Source: Trissonchulus latispiculum
Lineage: Eukaryota; Nematoda; Enoplea; Enoplida; Ironidae
NCBI GenBank assembly: GCA_030248195.1
Contig: JASAND010026347.1
Span: 1 to 64,000, forward strand
DNA: 64,000 bases
Reading direction: 5' to 3'
Both the position numbers and the translations under genes were made by a program. Shown piece after piece: positions 32,901 to 43,100 of the stretch (its first letter is position 1; every line of letters starts with the position of its first letter). The notes beneath the pieces were generated by a model that saw only the letters and a list, made by a program, of their open reading frames with translations, was not told the origin of the DNA and did no database searches.

Positions 32901-33151
32901 TGGCAAGTTTGGGGAAAAGAAAACCGTCAAAAAGTCAAAAAGCAGATTCCGGGTTAAACCCTTGTTAGAGCAGAGCACAAGACATGGTAGACTGGAAACT
33001 ACTAATAATCTGTAAGCTAAGGTCAAATAAATATACCCATAATTAATTGTAATTAATCTTGTGTTTTTAGATCGGGGCTTCTGTGATGAGCGTAATTCAA
33101 ATAGTCTACTTGACACTACAGTATGGCTGTAGTCCTAATGAGATGCCATGA
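23786..33151 (+). CDS. DEG/ENaC-family sodium channel gene, 3' part (4 exons)
   Basis: Amiloride-sensitive/degenerin-type ligand- or mechano-gated cation channel of the plasma membrane. Exons 23786-23978, 24460-24729, 32258-32438 and 33071-33151 join in phases 2, 2 and 0 to a continuous 241-codon frame. It covers the latter extracellular domain (YEIRIPQEQ..., then cysteines as in the thumb/palm region: SPC, KDCGEQC, PLC, RC, ACH..YDYALSL), the palm strand YKLEIAENTEFE, and the pre-TM2/TM2 block FIANLGGMLGLW + IGAS, which is the family's Gly-x-Ser selectivity filter. A short tail ends at TGA. The first membrane segment and HG motif were not found, so exons are missing upstream or the gene is truncated. 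Exon reading frames are intact. Confidence 0.88.
24460..24729 (+). CDS. DEG/ENaC exon (cysteine-rich)
   Basis: Acceptor CGTTTATTTACAG; donor GTAAGA. 90 codons with six cysteines spaced as in the extracellular disulfide ladder of the family. The phase-2 ends fit both neighbours. No frame damage. Confidence 0.85.
24730..25607. other. Intron sequence
   Basis: First part of the 7.5 kb intron between channel exons. No embedded gene recognised. Confidence 0.5.
25608..26820. repeat. Diverged tandem repeat interrupted by a MITE
   Basis: Blocks around 25608-25767, 26559-26735 and 26736-26820 share TATCAGAAAATAT, CTGAGGGAAAGTGAT, AACTCATC and GTTTAAAAAG in the same order, i.e. diverged tandem copies of about 160-180 bp. 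A hAT-like element sits in one copy. Confidence 0.6.
25768..26550. mobile_element. hAT-like MITE with GGCCCGG subterminal arrays
   Basis: 783 bp. Ends TAGAGGCCTGCACGGGCC and its complement (TGCAGGCCTCTA), flanked by an exact 8-bp duplication GTTGTCAG (25760-25767, 26551-26558). Both ends carry arrays of GGCCCGGCCCGG; the centre is AT-rich and non-coding. Duplication length and subterminal arrays are hAT-like. Confidence 0.85.
26821..27689. other. Intron sequence with small hairpin
   Basis: No gene recognised. A 20-base hairpin GCAGAGGGGAACCCCTCTGC lies near 27393. Confidence 0.4.
27690..30990 (+). repeat. Large repeat, copy 1 (left arm of giant inverted pair)
   Basis: About 3.3 kb that recurs as its reverse complement at 33949-36772. 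Outer end near GAAAACAAAAAGGCAGTAAA, inner end ...GCCAGTTTATTACATAT. It contains a decayed ORF near the inner end and a GT microsatellite near 30090. Transposon class unknown; no LTRs were found at both ends. Confidence 0.75.
30421..30833 (+). pseudogene. Decayed zinc-ribbon-like ORF, copy 1
   Basis: Frame beginning after a TAA near 30405 with an acidic block (YGEEEGSLSDF), then LPFHQCP where a 1-base deletion relative to the other copy shifts frame. It continues as the open frame 30516-30833 with FYCNCSQ, CVFECDGCSDF and a C-terminus ending at TGA. In the other copy the first motif reads QCPEC, so the ancestral protein had CxxC, CxC and CxxxCxxC clusters, suggesting metal binding. Most differences between copies in intact stretches are at third codon positions. 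Family unknown. Confidence 0.45.
30991..31444. other. Intron sequence
   Basis: Between the large repeat and a hAT-like MITE; no gene recognised. Confidence 0.4.
31445..31873. mobile_element. hAT-like MITE with CTGAAA arrays
   Basis: 429 bp. Ends TAGTGATGTTTCAG and its complement (CTGAAACAACACTA), flanked by an exact 8-bp duplication ATCGTAAT (31437-31444, 31874-31881). Interior has four blocks of (ACTGAA)n with spacers such as ATTTTAGGAGGAGACC and GGCCGACT. No coding capacity. Confidence 0.85.
31874..32257. other. Intron sequence before TM2 exon
   Basis: Ends in a pyrimidine tract and TAG acceptor. The frame 32110-32301 is a shadow crossing the splice site. Confidence 0.4.
32258..32438 (+). 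CDS. DEG/ENaC exon (palm and start of TM2)
   Basis: Acceptor TTTTATTTTTTAG; donor GTAGGC after CTG TGG. Encodes the palm strand and FIANLGGMLGLW, the conserved entry to TM2. It lies between the two inverted repeat copies. Confidence 0.9.
33071..33151 (+). CDS. DEG/ENaC terminal exon (TM2, filter)
   Basis: Acceptor GTGTTTTTAG; encodes IGASVMSVIQIVYLTL, completing the GLW-IGAS filter and membrane helix, then about ten residues with one Cys and TGA at 33149-33151. The tail is very short for the family. Confidence 0.9.
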   Translation: MGASVMSVIQIVYLTLQYGCSPNEMP

Positions 33152-33301
33152 ACATATTTGTACAAAACATTAGCTGCATACTCGATTTGTTACAGCTTGG
33201 TTTGATCAAACTGTGTTGCTTTTTTCAGATTGTTTTGTATTTGTAATAATCTGTACTGCATTAATGTAATACAGATAATTGTAGAATTGATTAACGCATG
33301 T

Positions 33302-33307
33302 AATAAA
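33302..33307 (+). terminator. Poly(A) signal of channel gene
   Basis: AATAAA 150 bases after the stop codon, in a T-rich 3' UTR. Confidence 0.65.
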
Positions 33308-33762
33308 CAGACTAACCCTAAGCAACCGACTCTATAGTGGATCAGAAATCACCATGAGTTTTGTTTTTAAGTTCATTACATAACTTTTACATTTTCCTGA
33401 TGGAAGTGGGTAAGTAGCAGGGGTATTCAGCTTTGTGCGTATTTGTCTTCGAAAATGACATTTGTTGGTCTTAGTACCAGTTGCTGCATCGGGCGGAGTT
33501 GTACTGTTCAAGAATTTTCCTGTCTTCTGTTTCCTATCATTGGAATTCAGTGAAATTCCCAATTAAGCCTAATTTTAGTCTGGAATTTACAATCACTATA
33601 CAAATACACCTGTGTTTTTCTTTTATAACAAGCGAAAATCTATATCTTATCTATCATGATTCCTGCACCGCAAACTACTCCAGATCAGTAACCGGTCGCC
33701 GGCCAAGGTTTGCGGACTGGCTATCTTAAATTTCGTTCCTAAACTAAATCGAACTCGTGTGT
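33308..33762. other. Intergenic sequence
   Basis: Downstream of the channel gene; no gene recognised. Confidence 0.4.
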
Positions 33763-33893
33763 GAAAGGTTGAAATCAAGATCTGAAAATTGTGAAGAAAA
33801 GTGTCCAGGTTGGGGATCGAACCACCGAGCTTTGTATCTTCAGTAGAACGCTCTACGATTCAGCGACATCCGCGGACTTTATTTCAACCTTTC
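33763..33893 (-). mobile_element. tRNA-derived unit between 13-bp inverted repeats
   Basis: GAAAGGTTGAAAT at 33763-33775 and its exact complement at 33881-33893 enclose a tRNA-like sequence. Could be a small SINE-like or MITE-like unit. Confidence 0.5.
33803..33877 (-). tRNA. tRNA-Phe-like sequence (GAA), probably pseudogene/SINE head
   Basis: Read on the minus strand, it has a B box GGTTCGATCCC, an A-box-like region GTCGCTGAATCGTAGAGC, a loop CTGAAGA with anticodon GAA (33839-33841) and a partial acceptor stem GTCC/GGAC. The anticodon stem and acceptor stem contain mismatches, so a functional tRNA is unlikely. The closest cloverleaf by eye is tRNA-Phe. Confidence 0.5.
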
Positions 33894-34120
33894 CGGGGTG
33901 CTGATATTTAACACGCTCAATTGCACAAGTTGGCCCCTAAAAGGAGCAATATGTAATAAACTGGCTGAAATCGGGGTCGAAAATCCGTTACACAGAGAGG
34001 CCGACAGCGAGAAGATATAGATCAACTCTTAGGTCTAAGGTCTAAGGATCAAACTAGACTAGTTTGGGTCTAACCTAATCCAGACTGTCCGCCTATTGGG
34101 TACGTGAGTTCACTGGTGCC

Positions 34121-34560
34121 TCAGGGGGAGTAATTATCATGAGGACAGTTACGATGCTTAACTGACACCCACGGATCGGTACCAGGGGTTACTACACAAA
34201 CGAAGAGAACCTTAAAGTCGGAACAACCGTCACACTCGAAAATGCAAGACCAAGGCTCCGTATGCGGCTTCCTTCGGGCTCACTATCTACGGTCCAAGCT
34301 TCAATCTCAGCGCGATCCCACAGCTGAGAACAGTTGCAGTAAAACGTTACCTCCGAATGCTCAGGCTCGACTAGAGAACTACCCTCGTGAACTTGGAAAA
34401 GTATACTAAAACTGTTCTGATTGTTGCACTCCGGACACTGACGAAATGGCAGATTAAGTTGATTTTCGGGCTCACTAATGTCACTAAAATCGTAAGGTTT
34501 CCCTCTTCTTCACCGTAGATAAGCTGAGTAGGCTCCAGACTGATCTATTTATAACGTCGA
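34121..34560 (-). pseudogene. Decayed zinc-ribbon-like ORF, copy 2
   Basis: Minus-strand counterpart of 30421-30833. It keeps QCPECNNQNSF and FYCNCSQ in frame but has single-base deletions in the acidic block and before the second cysteine cluster; stop TCA complement at 34121-34123. Breaks differ from copy 1, so both decayed independently after copying. Confidence 0.45.
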
Positions 34561-34763
34561 CTCAGCGGTATCCTATCCAATCTAGTATCAACTACAACGA
34601 CTTAAGCTCTGATCCTAATAACTAGTTTACTATTACAAGTTACCGTACAACTGCACACACACAAGATCAAATATACTACAAATCTATTGCAAGAACTGAT
34701 ACGACAGGAATCCGTTCACCGCCTAACAACTAAACCCAAAACTATGACCAGTCACAGGTCCCT

Positions 34764-34920
34764 CCAGACATGTGCAGGAGGGAAAGTTCCGCGGGGGGGG
34801 TGAGCCGGTTTTTTCCGGTTTTTTGCCCAAAAAATCCGAATTCTGGGGGGGGGAGAGGGGACCCTCTGTGGGGGGGTGAGCTCCAGGTCTGGGGGGAACC
34901 CCCTCTCCAAGCACATGTAT
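34764..34920. mobile_element. 157-bp G-tract MITE in right arm
   Basis: Begins CCAGACATGTGCAGG and ends AAGCACATGTAT, with GGGGGG runs inside. Flanked by GGTCCCT on both sides (34757-34763, 34921-34927). The left arm lacks it and has a continuous site (GTACGGACCTGTG on plus), an empty-site control showing insertion after the arms were copied. Confidence 0.8.
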
Positions 34921-36772
34921 GGTCCCTACTCCGATACTTAGCAGAAGAACGAAAGCTGAAACCTAAGAAAATTTTGGTTAGATTAGTATTTTAGCCTAAT
35001 GTCTGCCACACGTACACTCACGCACGCACTTACGCAAACAGTATTCGTTTCTCAGACTGCGAATTGACTCACAGTCACGCAATGATTTGGTTTTCGGGGT
35101 CGAGGGGGGAGGTTCCCTATACGCTCCCCTATATGTACCTGAAATGTGTGCACAAGTCCACCCGTTCCCGGTCACGAATAACTACCAGCAATACGCATCA
35201 GCGGAAAACTAGTAACTATTCTGCCCTCTTCTAAAGAAGACGACCTTCAACTTTAAAACTTTGAGCAAAACTTAAAGAGAGAGAATTTGATTGAATTTGG
35301 AAGAAACAGCGAAAGTGAAAGCAACAGCAGAACAGACAATTTTGGACAGACAGTGTACATCTTTAAAACAGCAAGTTTGAAAGTTAACAGATTCGAGTCA
35401 GGACCTTCTTTTCTTCGCTAGAATCTACTGAACATCCAACCCACGCTCAGTACCCAGATATGGCAGTCCTAGATTGATTTGTGTGTCCCTAAGCCAAAAT
35501 TAGGCAGCACAGACAATGAGGTCAGCGGTAGGGGTGAGAATGCAGGGGTCATCCGGAACGGCGTCACTCACACTGGCAGATCAGACAGAGACCAAAGACC
35601 AGGGCACAGGTTAATATCCGGGAGAACAGATGATCCAGCGGATCCAAGAAGACAAGCAGAGCAGAGCACGGAGAGAAGAGATCACGTCAAGGCCCGAAGG
35701 CGGCGCTTGTTCTAGAACTGAATCAAATGGGTTAAAGCCTTATCTGCTTTAACCCGGATTCAGCAGTATTAACTGGATTTCAGGGGATTTGCAAATATTG
35801 TGTGTTTTAGAATCAGGGATTAGAAAACATCGATTTTGTAGAACTTTCGGACAAACTAATTCGGATTTAAAAGTTCTGGAAATAATTAATTAGTTACGGC
35901 CTAAATTCAGAGCAACGAAATCGCTGTTGCAACCTGGAAGAAACAGTAAGAAAACCGTATAGAAGTGAATTTTTAAGCGCTTTGGAGGAAAGTTTTGCAG
36001 GGGGGATTTCCGTCAAAAATCCCCACCAATGACGTATCCTAGATTTCCTTTCCAGCAAATTTGGGGAAATTCTGCTAATATCTGCTGACATTAGCACACA
36101 ATACATGAAAGCAGTAATAGATCTAGTGTCAATAGTCTAGGGCGGCGAGAGCCCGATTTTAACAAGGTGTTTTCGAATAAGGGACTCGAAGTCCGATTAG
36201 GTAATCTTTGAAACTCGTTCTTACACTTTTTACAGAAAACTCCTGAAGGGGAAGGGCAGCTCAACCTAGGAGGAATTCGAAACAGGCTTCTGAAGCCAAC
36301 CCATTTTAGGCAAACCATACCCCCAGGATTACCCGCAATCCCAACCTAAGGAGCCATGGTGTGGACAAAGTTTTCAGGGGTGGGTATCCTAGATGGGGAG
36401 AGGCAGAACCGCTCCCAACAGAACAACTCAAGGGGTGTCTGTGATTTCCCCCCATGGATTCGACAGCGGCCGTCCGCTAGTACCCCAAAATCACAGACTG
36501 ACTGGAAACTGGGAATTTTGATTTCACGTTAACTTTCTTTTTCCACCTTTTTGCAATCATCTTTCGATGATTGGCTGCTTTCATGACCGCGTTTAGTCAT
36601 TGGTTGGTTTGAAAGGGAGGACCCAGCCTCCTTCTTTTGAATTTACACCTGAGCTGTTTGGCATTTTCGTTGCATACCTTTTTATGGCTTTGGGACTTTG
36701 GGTCCCATCTCAAGTGGCCCAAAGTACCCTAACAGCGATGGCCCTAAAACTTTAGGGCGTTTTTGTTTTCGA

Positions 36773-37790
36773 GGAAAATCCCATATCTATATCCTATATC
36801 CTTTGGTCGAAGCCAATTTATAATCCTTACTATCTTAGCTAACGATGTTCAAAATTCAAATAAGAAAAATTTGTTTAATGTTCCAAAAATTAGGATAAAA
36901 GCTGACGCGCTGAATGCAAATTTTGAACAATCTGTTGAGATTTTGAAACTTCTCTGGAAACCCTTTGAAACGTCGTTGTGACCCATACAGGACTCGCTAC
37001 CCATACAGGACTTTTCGGATAAATAGTTCAAAAGTATAATTGTTCGTTTGCATGCTCGTCAGTTGCTGCTTTCTTTATTCAATGAAAAATTAGTAGGGCA
37101 CCGTCTTCCCGCTAGACTGCTTTTTGTCGGTTTATCCATCGTTTCTTCGTAGCAAGAAAGCGTCGCAAGTGGGCTCAGGTTATCAAATTTGTGTTCAAAT
37201 TCAAATTTGATCGAGCTGTGCTAGTGAACTACAACACCGTCATCTAATCAACTGACATCTAATTACAATAATTAATTTGCTACTTTCATGATTTACTTAA
37301 ACCAAGGGGGACCTTGAGAAAAGGATAATTTTGAAATTTGAAGAAATAAGAAATAACAACCCCCATAGTTGTAACTCAACGAAAATCAAAAAAGTTTCTA
37401 AAATATTAAAAAATTAAACTTGGCAACTCTTGACCAAACTGACACACCACTGACATTGGATCCGTTCGTCCAGAAACAATCACTGCAAAGGAAGAGCAGT
37501 GTTGAGCATAGCAGAAGATTTCAGTGTTGATGATACACGGTTCATTTGGTGCTAAAAACGAAAATAGCTATCTCACCTTTAAATGAGATAAAATTGAGTC
37601 CAGACATATAAACTCATTAGCATATTATACGGCTACCCCACAAGGGAAACTTGCAAGAGGAGATCGTGGCACAATAACGTAATTACGAAGGAGCCCGGAT
37701 GGGGCAACCAAATATGACTAGCACAGTGAATTAGTCACATCCTACTCATTCAGAACCAGTACACAAACTAACTGAAACGTAGGCTGGCAT
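36773..37790. other. No feature recognised
   Basis: AT-rich sequence with a short direct repeat of ACCCATACAGGACT near 36981-37015. Confidence 0.4.
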
Positions 37791-39789
37791 TTAAGGTGCT
37801 GGTATCCTTTTGTGCAGTGCTTTTGTGCTGATTTTTCGAAACGCTATAACTTTCGCAATTTTGGGAGTTGGAAAGGGCTTTATACATCGTTTTAAAGCTT
37901 ATAATAGGTATATGAACATGAGCTTACGAAACTAGCAAAATTGGCAAGAAAATAGCAAAAAATTCCCGACATGCTGACATCTGACAGACTGAATATAGAC
38001 CAAAAGTTTTTGAACATCGATTCCTCAAAACTGTAGAATCGGCCAAGAGTTCTCTTGTGCCATGATATGAAGGAGATGTGGGCCGAGGGACATTTTTGGA
38101 TTTGGCACAACAAGCCTCAATATTCCAGAAAATCCGGCAAATGTGCGATGACACGAAATTTCGCAACTTTCTATTCAGTTTTTCTCAAAACTGGAGTTGT
38201 TTTAACTCAAACCAAGAAAAATGCCCTCCGCAATAGGGCGAAGTTTCATTCAGCCAAAAATCACGCGAATCCATTGAGTAGTTTTTGAGAAATCAATGTT
38301 CAAAACAAAATAATCGCAATTTTGCCAAAATGGTTTTTCGGCGAATTCTCTAGCTTAAAGCAACGAACTCCATCGAATAGGTATTGATAAAATGCGCAAT
38401 TGGAGGGTGTATCGATTGAGTATAAATAAGCCGAAATTGTCAGTAAAATTTGGCAGTAATTTTGAAAAAAACTGATTTCTTCAAAAATGGCCATCTTTTG
38501 ACCCCAAAAATGGTTTTTGGCTTATACTGCCTAAAGGTGGTAGTACCACTACCGGGGTGGACTTTGAACAGATACTGTGAACTAAAAACTTAATCAATCG
38601 CTTTGAAATTTGGCATAACTGTTCTTTATTATGTTTTGCATCAGATGAGCTGATCTACGACGCTGCGGGGACTGGCTTGCTGTCTACACAATAGGAAATG
38701 TATTAAAAGCTTTAAACTTAAATATCTCCTTCAATCCTTTATGAAGTCATTTGAGATTTTCGGTATATGGTTAGTTTACATATACGCTCAGGCCGTTTTT
38801 TTAGTTTTTCGTAAAAGTGAGTTTTCCGTTTTTTAGCGTGTTTTGAAAATTTGTAAAATTTATATCTTGCTTAATATTGCGTTTTTTAAAAAACCAAGAA
38901 AACGGCCTGAGCGTATGCTGATGCAAAACATATTTGCAAAATTTGGTCCATTTTGACTGAAGGAGTGACGAAATCAAAATCAAAAAAATCAAAAACAAAA
39001 ATTCTGTAATTTTTCATTGTTTGCTTTGGTTTTTGAAATTTCCTATGCTTTCAAGCAGCTGCAAAGTGCTTTCTATTAAATAATGCACATAAATAACGCA
39101 AAAGGAACCGTTAAAACCCAACAGATTTAATTTTCGGATATACTGTTTTTACTTTACATTATGTGTGCAAACGGTCAACGTAATTTAGCTATATCTGCTA
39201 TATATCAGCTATTCAGCTTCAACCGCTTGTAACTTTTGATAGAAACCACGTACAGAAGAGATATGCACATCATTTTAAAGCTCTTTTTATGCTCTTTCAC
39301 ATGGCAGATTCAAATTTAGGATACAAGGCTTAAATAAAATTTTGATTATTTGCGCATGCGCTAAGCCATGATGGTAGCTAGCAAATTATGCACTCTCAGA
39401 CACCAAAATTTTATGCAAAGATAGCCTGCCAACCAAACGTGTTTCACCACTAGTTTCGTCATTTTTGCTTCATTTATGCCATGATTAGGTCGAAAATCCC
39501 GCTAGTGGTACTACCACCTTAACCACTAGAGGTAGCTCAAAAGTTGTAAAAGCAAAAATGTTCATTTTGGTGTCCTCTTTCCAGCCATGGCAACCAATCC
39601 GGTGTAGCAACCATGTACTGAGAGAATAAGGGCAAAAACCAAACTTTCTTATCTTTACACCTAAAAATCCGGCACTGGTCCCAGAATGTTAAAGAGCCCG
39701 AAAGTAATGTATTTTGAAAGTTTCATCCACTTTCATGAAGAATTGAACTTGTAGGTTCGAATTTACGCAAAGCGATACCAGCACCTTAA
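37791..39789. mobile_element. TTAA-type MITE (copy C) with nested relative
   Basis: About 2.0 kb bounded by TTAAGGTGCTGGTATCC (37791) and the complement GCGATACCAGCACCTTAA (ends 39789), with TTAA at both edges. It holds another element at 38535-39519. Non-coding. Confidence 0.7.
38535..39519. mobile_element. Nested TTAA-type MITE (copy D)
   Basis: About 985 bp with ends AGGTGGTAGTACCACTA and TAGTGGTACTACCACCT (perfect complements for 17 bases). Flanks CTAA and TTAA match only partly. The length is nearly the same as copy B. Confidence 0.65.
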
Positions 39790-40866
39790 GTGTGACCTAT
39801 GAAATATTCCCAATCAGGGAGTCCCAACCCATAAAAGAATTGTAGTAATTGTAGTCTTCAACTGCTACATTTGTAGCTTAGTCCGTTTCATAGTACAACT
39901 ATTACCTAATAATAATAATATTACCTCCATCACTTGACCCCCCCCCCCCCCCAATGCGTAACCAAACGATTGATTACTATCATTCGTTTGGTCACGTTTG
40001 ATTACGTTTGTTCCACGATAAAGTTTCGTTTGTTCCACGATAAAGTTTCGTTTGTTCCGGATTTAGTAAGGAGAAATTTTCAAGAAACTGTACCTATGAG
40101 CCAACTTCATGCTGGCCCTCAACCCCAAATTCCCGTTACAACTATGCCCCCAAACCACCGCAGTCCACTCATTTCTGCAAAGACATTTTCCAATGACAAA
40201 ATACAGGAATTCAAAGTTTAGTTTCTTCCGCTTACTTGAGAAATGACTAGTGACCAATCGAAATCCAAGTGTGATCAAACGTCAGCTTTGTAACGGCATA
40301 AATAGTTTTTCAAAATATTAATTTGGGGCCTCCCTTGGTAGACCCACGAAGCTCCCACTCCCACGACGACCAGCAAACCTATTTTTATGCCAAAAATCTC
40401 ATTTTCAGCCATTGCTAGTGCCAAAAAATGAACCATGAATTAATGTTAATATTAGACAGGGACCAGGGACCCTCCCCCCTCCCCCACCTAACCATGTTCT
40501 CAGTTTCCCCCCATAGGTGTACCAGGCTACAGTTTATCCCCTGTGAGACCCCCCCCCCCACGAGAAGACCAGACCCCCACCCCCCTACCCGACCTAGACT
40601 ACTCCCCCGCCCCAAGCCGAGCTCAGAGTCAGACCCCCCTCCCCCCCCATCGGTGTGTTCGGGGGGGGGGGGTGAGGGCCCCCCAAAATGACAAATTTTC
40701 GCGACCCCCCCCCCAGATTTTGAGATTTTTGGTACCCCCCCCCGCCAGATGTTTGGCCCAAAAGTGGTCAAAAATGGCATAAAATCGGAAATTTGGGGGG
40801 GGACCGGGACCCCCCACCCCCCGTCGGAACCCCCCCCCCCCCCCAGATTTTTTGTCCAGCCACACC
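39790..40866. other. C-tract, 22-bp tandem repeat, G/C-tract sequence
   Basis: 39937-39953 is a C run. A 22-bp unit CGTTTGTTCCACGATAAAGTTT repeats at 40005-40058. From 40460 the sequence is full of C7-C12 and G7-G12 runs belonging to a degraded relative of the G/C-tract MITEs (a terminus CATAGGTGTACC near 40514 and a relic TTACAACTATG near 40136). Long open frames here (40415-40939 minus and others) come from the homopolymers. Confidence 0.5.
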
Positions 40867-41399
40867 CATAGGTGTAATTGGGGGGAGGTTTGGGGGGGGG
40901 GGTAACCCCCCCCCAGCCATTTTTACAAACCACCCCCAAAAATTTTTGGGGGGCCCCCGGTCCCCCCCAACTGGGGGGGGGGGGTAGTCGCGCCGCATGC
41001 GCGAAAAATTGGCCAAAACTCGGGTACTTTTAGGGTAAATTTTGCAAAATTTTTCAAAAATGTCCAAATTTTTGGCTTAAGGTGTTCATTTTTGCGTGAA
41101 ATACACGTTTTAAACAGTTTTATGGACTTTCTGACTCAATATTGACCCTATTTTGGAGTTAGAAACATGTTGGCAATCACGTTTTTGAGTTTAAAGGCCC
41201 TGGCTAATGTTAAAATTAGTTAATGGTTGGATGTTTTTTGGCATTAGCAATGGCTGAAAATGCGATTTTTGGCATAAAAATTGAAAAAATTTTTTGGGGG
41301 AGGTTTGGGGGGGGGTTTGGGGGAGGTCTAAAAAGGGGGCCCGCCCCCAAATTTTGGGGGAGGGGGGCCCCCCCAACCCAAATCCCCGTTACACCTATG
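40867..41399. mobile_element. G/C-tract hAT-like MITE, copy 1
   Basis: 533 bp, ends CATAGGTGTAATTGG and complement of CATAGGTGTAACGGGG. Exact 8-bp duplication GCCACACC (40859-40866, 41400-41407). Subterminal G and C runs of 7-12 bases; core has AGCAATGGCTGAAAATGCGA. Non-coding. Confidence 0.85.
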
Positions 41400-41746
41400 G
41401 CCACACCTATGTCCCCCCCCCTTAAATGGGGTCCAAACAAGAGAAAAAATGAAAAATTTTGGAAAAAATTTTTTAAATTTTTCAAAAAATTTTTGCAAAA
41501 ATTGGCTGGAAATAGTAAACACTAAAAATAGGTTGTAAAACACAATACGAGTAGTTTTGGAGTTGATTTATGTAGAGAATAGTTGATTTTATGTCAAAAA
41601 AGGGCCATTTTTAGCTGAAAAAAATTGGGTATATACAGTTTGGGTACAGTTTTTCACAATTTCCGAGTTTTTAGACCCCCCGGATGTGGACTTTTTACTC
41701 CCCCCCCCAACCCGAACAAGGTGGTACACCTATGACAGGTGGTATA

Positions 41747-42325
41747 CATAGGTGTAACGGAGATTTGGGGTGGGGGAGGCTCCCCCCCAACATTTTCTGG
41801 GGGGGCCCCTCGCGACACCCCCCCCACCCCCCCCCCCAGGACCCCCCCAACCCTCCCCCAACAAAATTTTTCATTTTTTATGCCAAAAATCGCATTTTCA
41901 GCCGTTTCTAATGATAAAAAACATCTAACCATAAAGTAATTTTAACATTAGACAGTTAACATGTTGGCAATCAAGTTTTTTAGTTTAAAACTTTTAAACT
42001 AAAAAACTTGATTGCCAACATGTTTCCAAGTCCAAAGTAAGGACAATATTGAGTCATAAGATCCATAATACAGTTAAAAACGTGTATTTCTCGTAATAAT
42101 AAACAGTTTAAGCCAAAAATTTGGACATTTTTGAAAATTTTTCAAAATTTACCCTAAAAATACCCAGTTTTAGGCCATTTTTCGCGCCTTCGGCGCGACT
42201 ACCCCCCCCCCCCCCGGTGGGGGGGGGGGGGGGCCCCCCCCAAAAAAGTTTTGGGGGGGGGTTTAAAAAGGGTTGGGTGGGGGGGGCTACCCCCCCAAAC
42301 CCCCCCCCCCCACCTTACACCTATG
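41747..42325. mobile_element. G/C-tract hAT-like MITE, copy 2
   Basis: 579 bp, ends CATAGGTGTAACGGAG and CTTACACCTATG. Exact 8-bp duplication GTGGTATA (41739-41746, 42326-42333). Contains CGCGCCTTCGGCGCG near 42184. About 550 bp are near-identical to copy 3. Confidence 0.88.
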
Positions 42326-42861
42326 GTGGTATACCTATGCACAGGATATTTTTGGGGAGGGGTAGTCGAAAAATCGAAAAATTAATTTTGGCTTAAAGTG
42401 TCCATTATTGCGAGAACTACACGTTTTTATTTAACTGTTGTATTATAGACCTGACTCGTTATTGACCTTATTTTGAACTTGGAAACATGTTGGCAAGCAA
42501 GTTTTCGAGTTTAAAAACACTGTCTAATGTCAAAATTTCTTCATAGTTCAAAGTTTATTGGCAGAAACTTCTGAAAATGCGATTTTTGGTACGTATAGAT
42601 AAGTATATATAGAAAAAATTTTGAAGGGGGATTGGGGTGTCTTCAGAGGGGCCCCCTAACAAAATTGGATGAGCCCCCCCACCCCAAATCTTCGTTGCAC
42701 CTATGCCCTCCTCCATAGCATTTTTCCTGTTACGCAAGCTTTTTAGCAAGTTAATCAGAAAATTCTGGGGTAGTGCGCAGAAGAGCGCAAAAGTGTTGCT
42801 GCTTAATAACACAGCTTAGAACTTTCTTTTAAACCCATTTGCATTTCTCTAGGTATATATA
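42326..42861. other. Fragment of a related G/C-tract element
   Basis: Ends GCACCTATG near 42703 and shares AAAATGCGATTTTTGG and related core words with its neighbours; degraded, no duplication seen. Confidence 0.4.
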
Positions 42862-43015
42862 CCATTAACGATGTAATTTGATAGAACTTATCATTCTAAA
42901 GTGTAGATAATGGTATTTTACATTCAATTGGCTATTAAATCCACAATTGGACCAATTGTGGGTCCTCCAGTAGCGAAATGGCACTTTTAGGGTTTTTTGC
43001 TAGCCAGGTATTAGG

Positions 43016-43100
43016 GATCGACCGGATATCAGGATCCGGATCCTTCCGGATATTGCAGATCCGGAACCGGATCCGGCAGAAAAACCATCCGGATCCGGAT
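43016..43100. mobile_element. GGATCCGG-word element end
   Basis: TAGGGATCGACCGGAT followed by an array of GGATCCGG words. The same start is seen at 63737, and a variant with GGCTCCGG words at 52453 and 57337. Confidence 0.5.

Larger units (their letters stand above)
33949..36772 (-). repeat. Large repeat, copy 2 (right arm of giant inverted pair)
   Basis: Reverse complement of 27690-30990, shorter by internal deletions and carrying an extra 157-bp insertion at 34764-34920. The outer end lies near TTTTTGTTTTCGAG. It follows the channel gene's poly(A) site by about 640 bases. Confidence 0.75.

Noticed and set aside
40415..40939. 174-codon minus frame rich in Gly and Pro, with several overlapping frames
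   Set aside because: Produced by G and C homopolymers of MITE sequence; frames overlap on both strands and change with run length.
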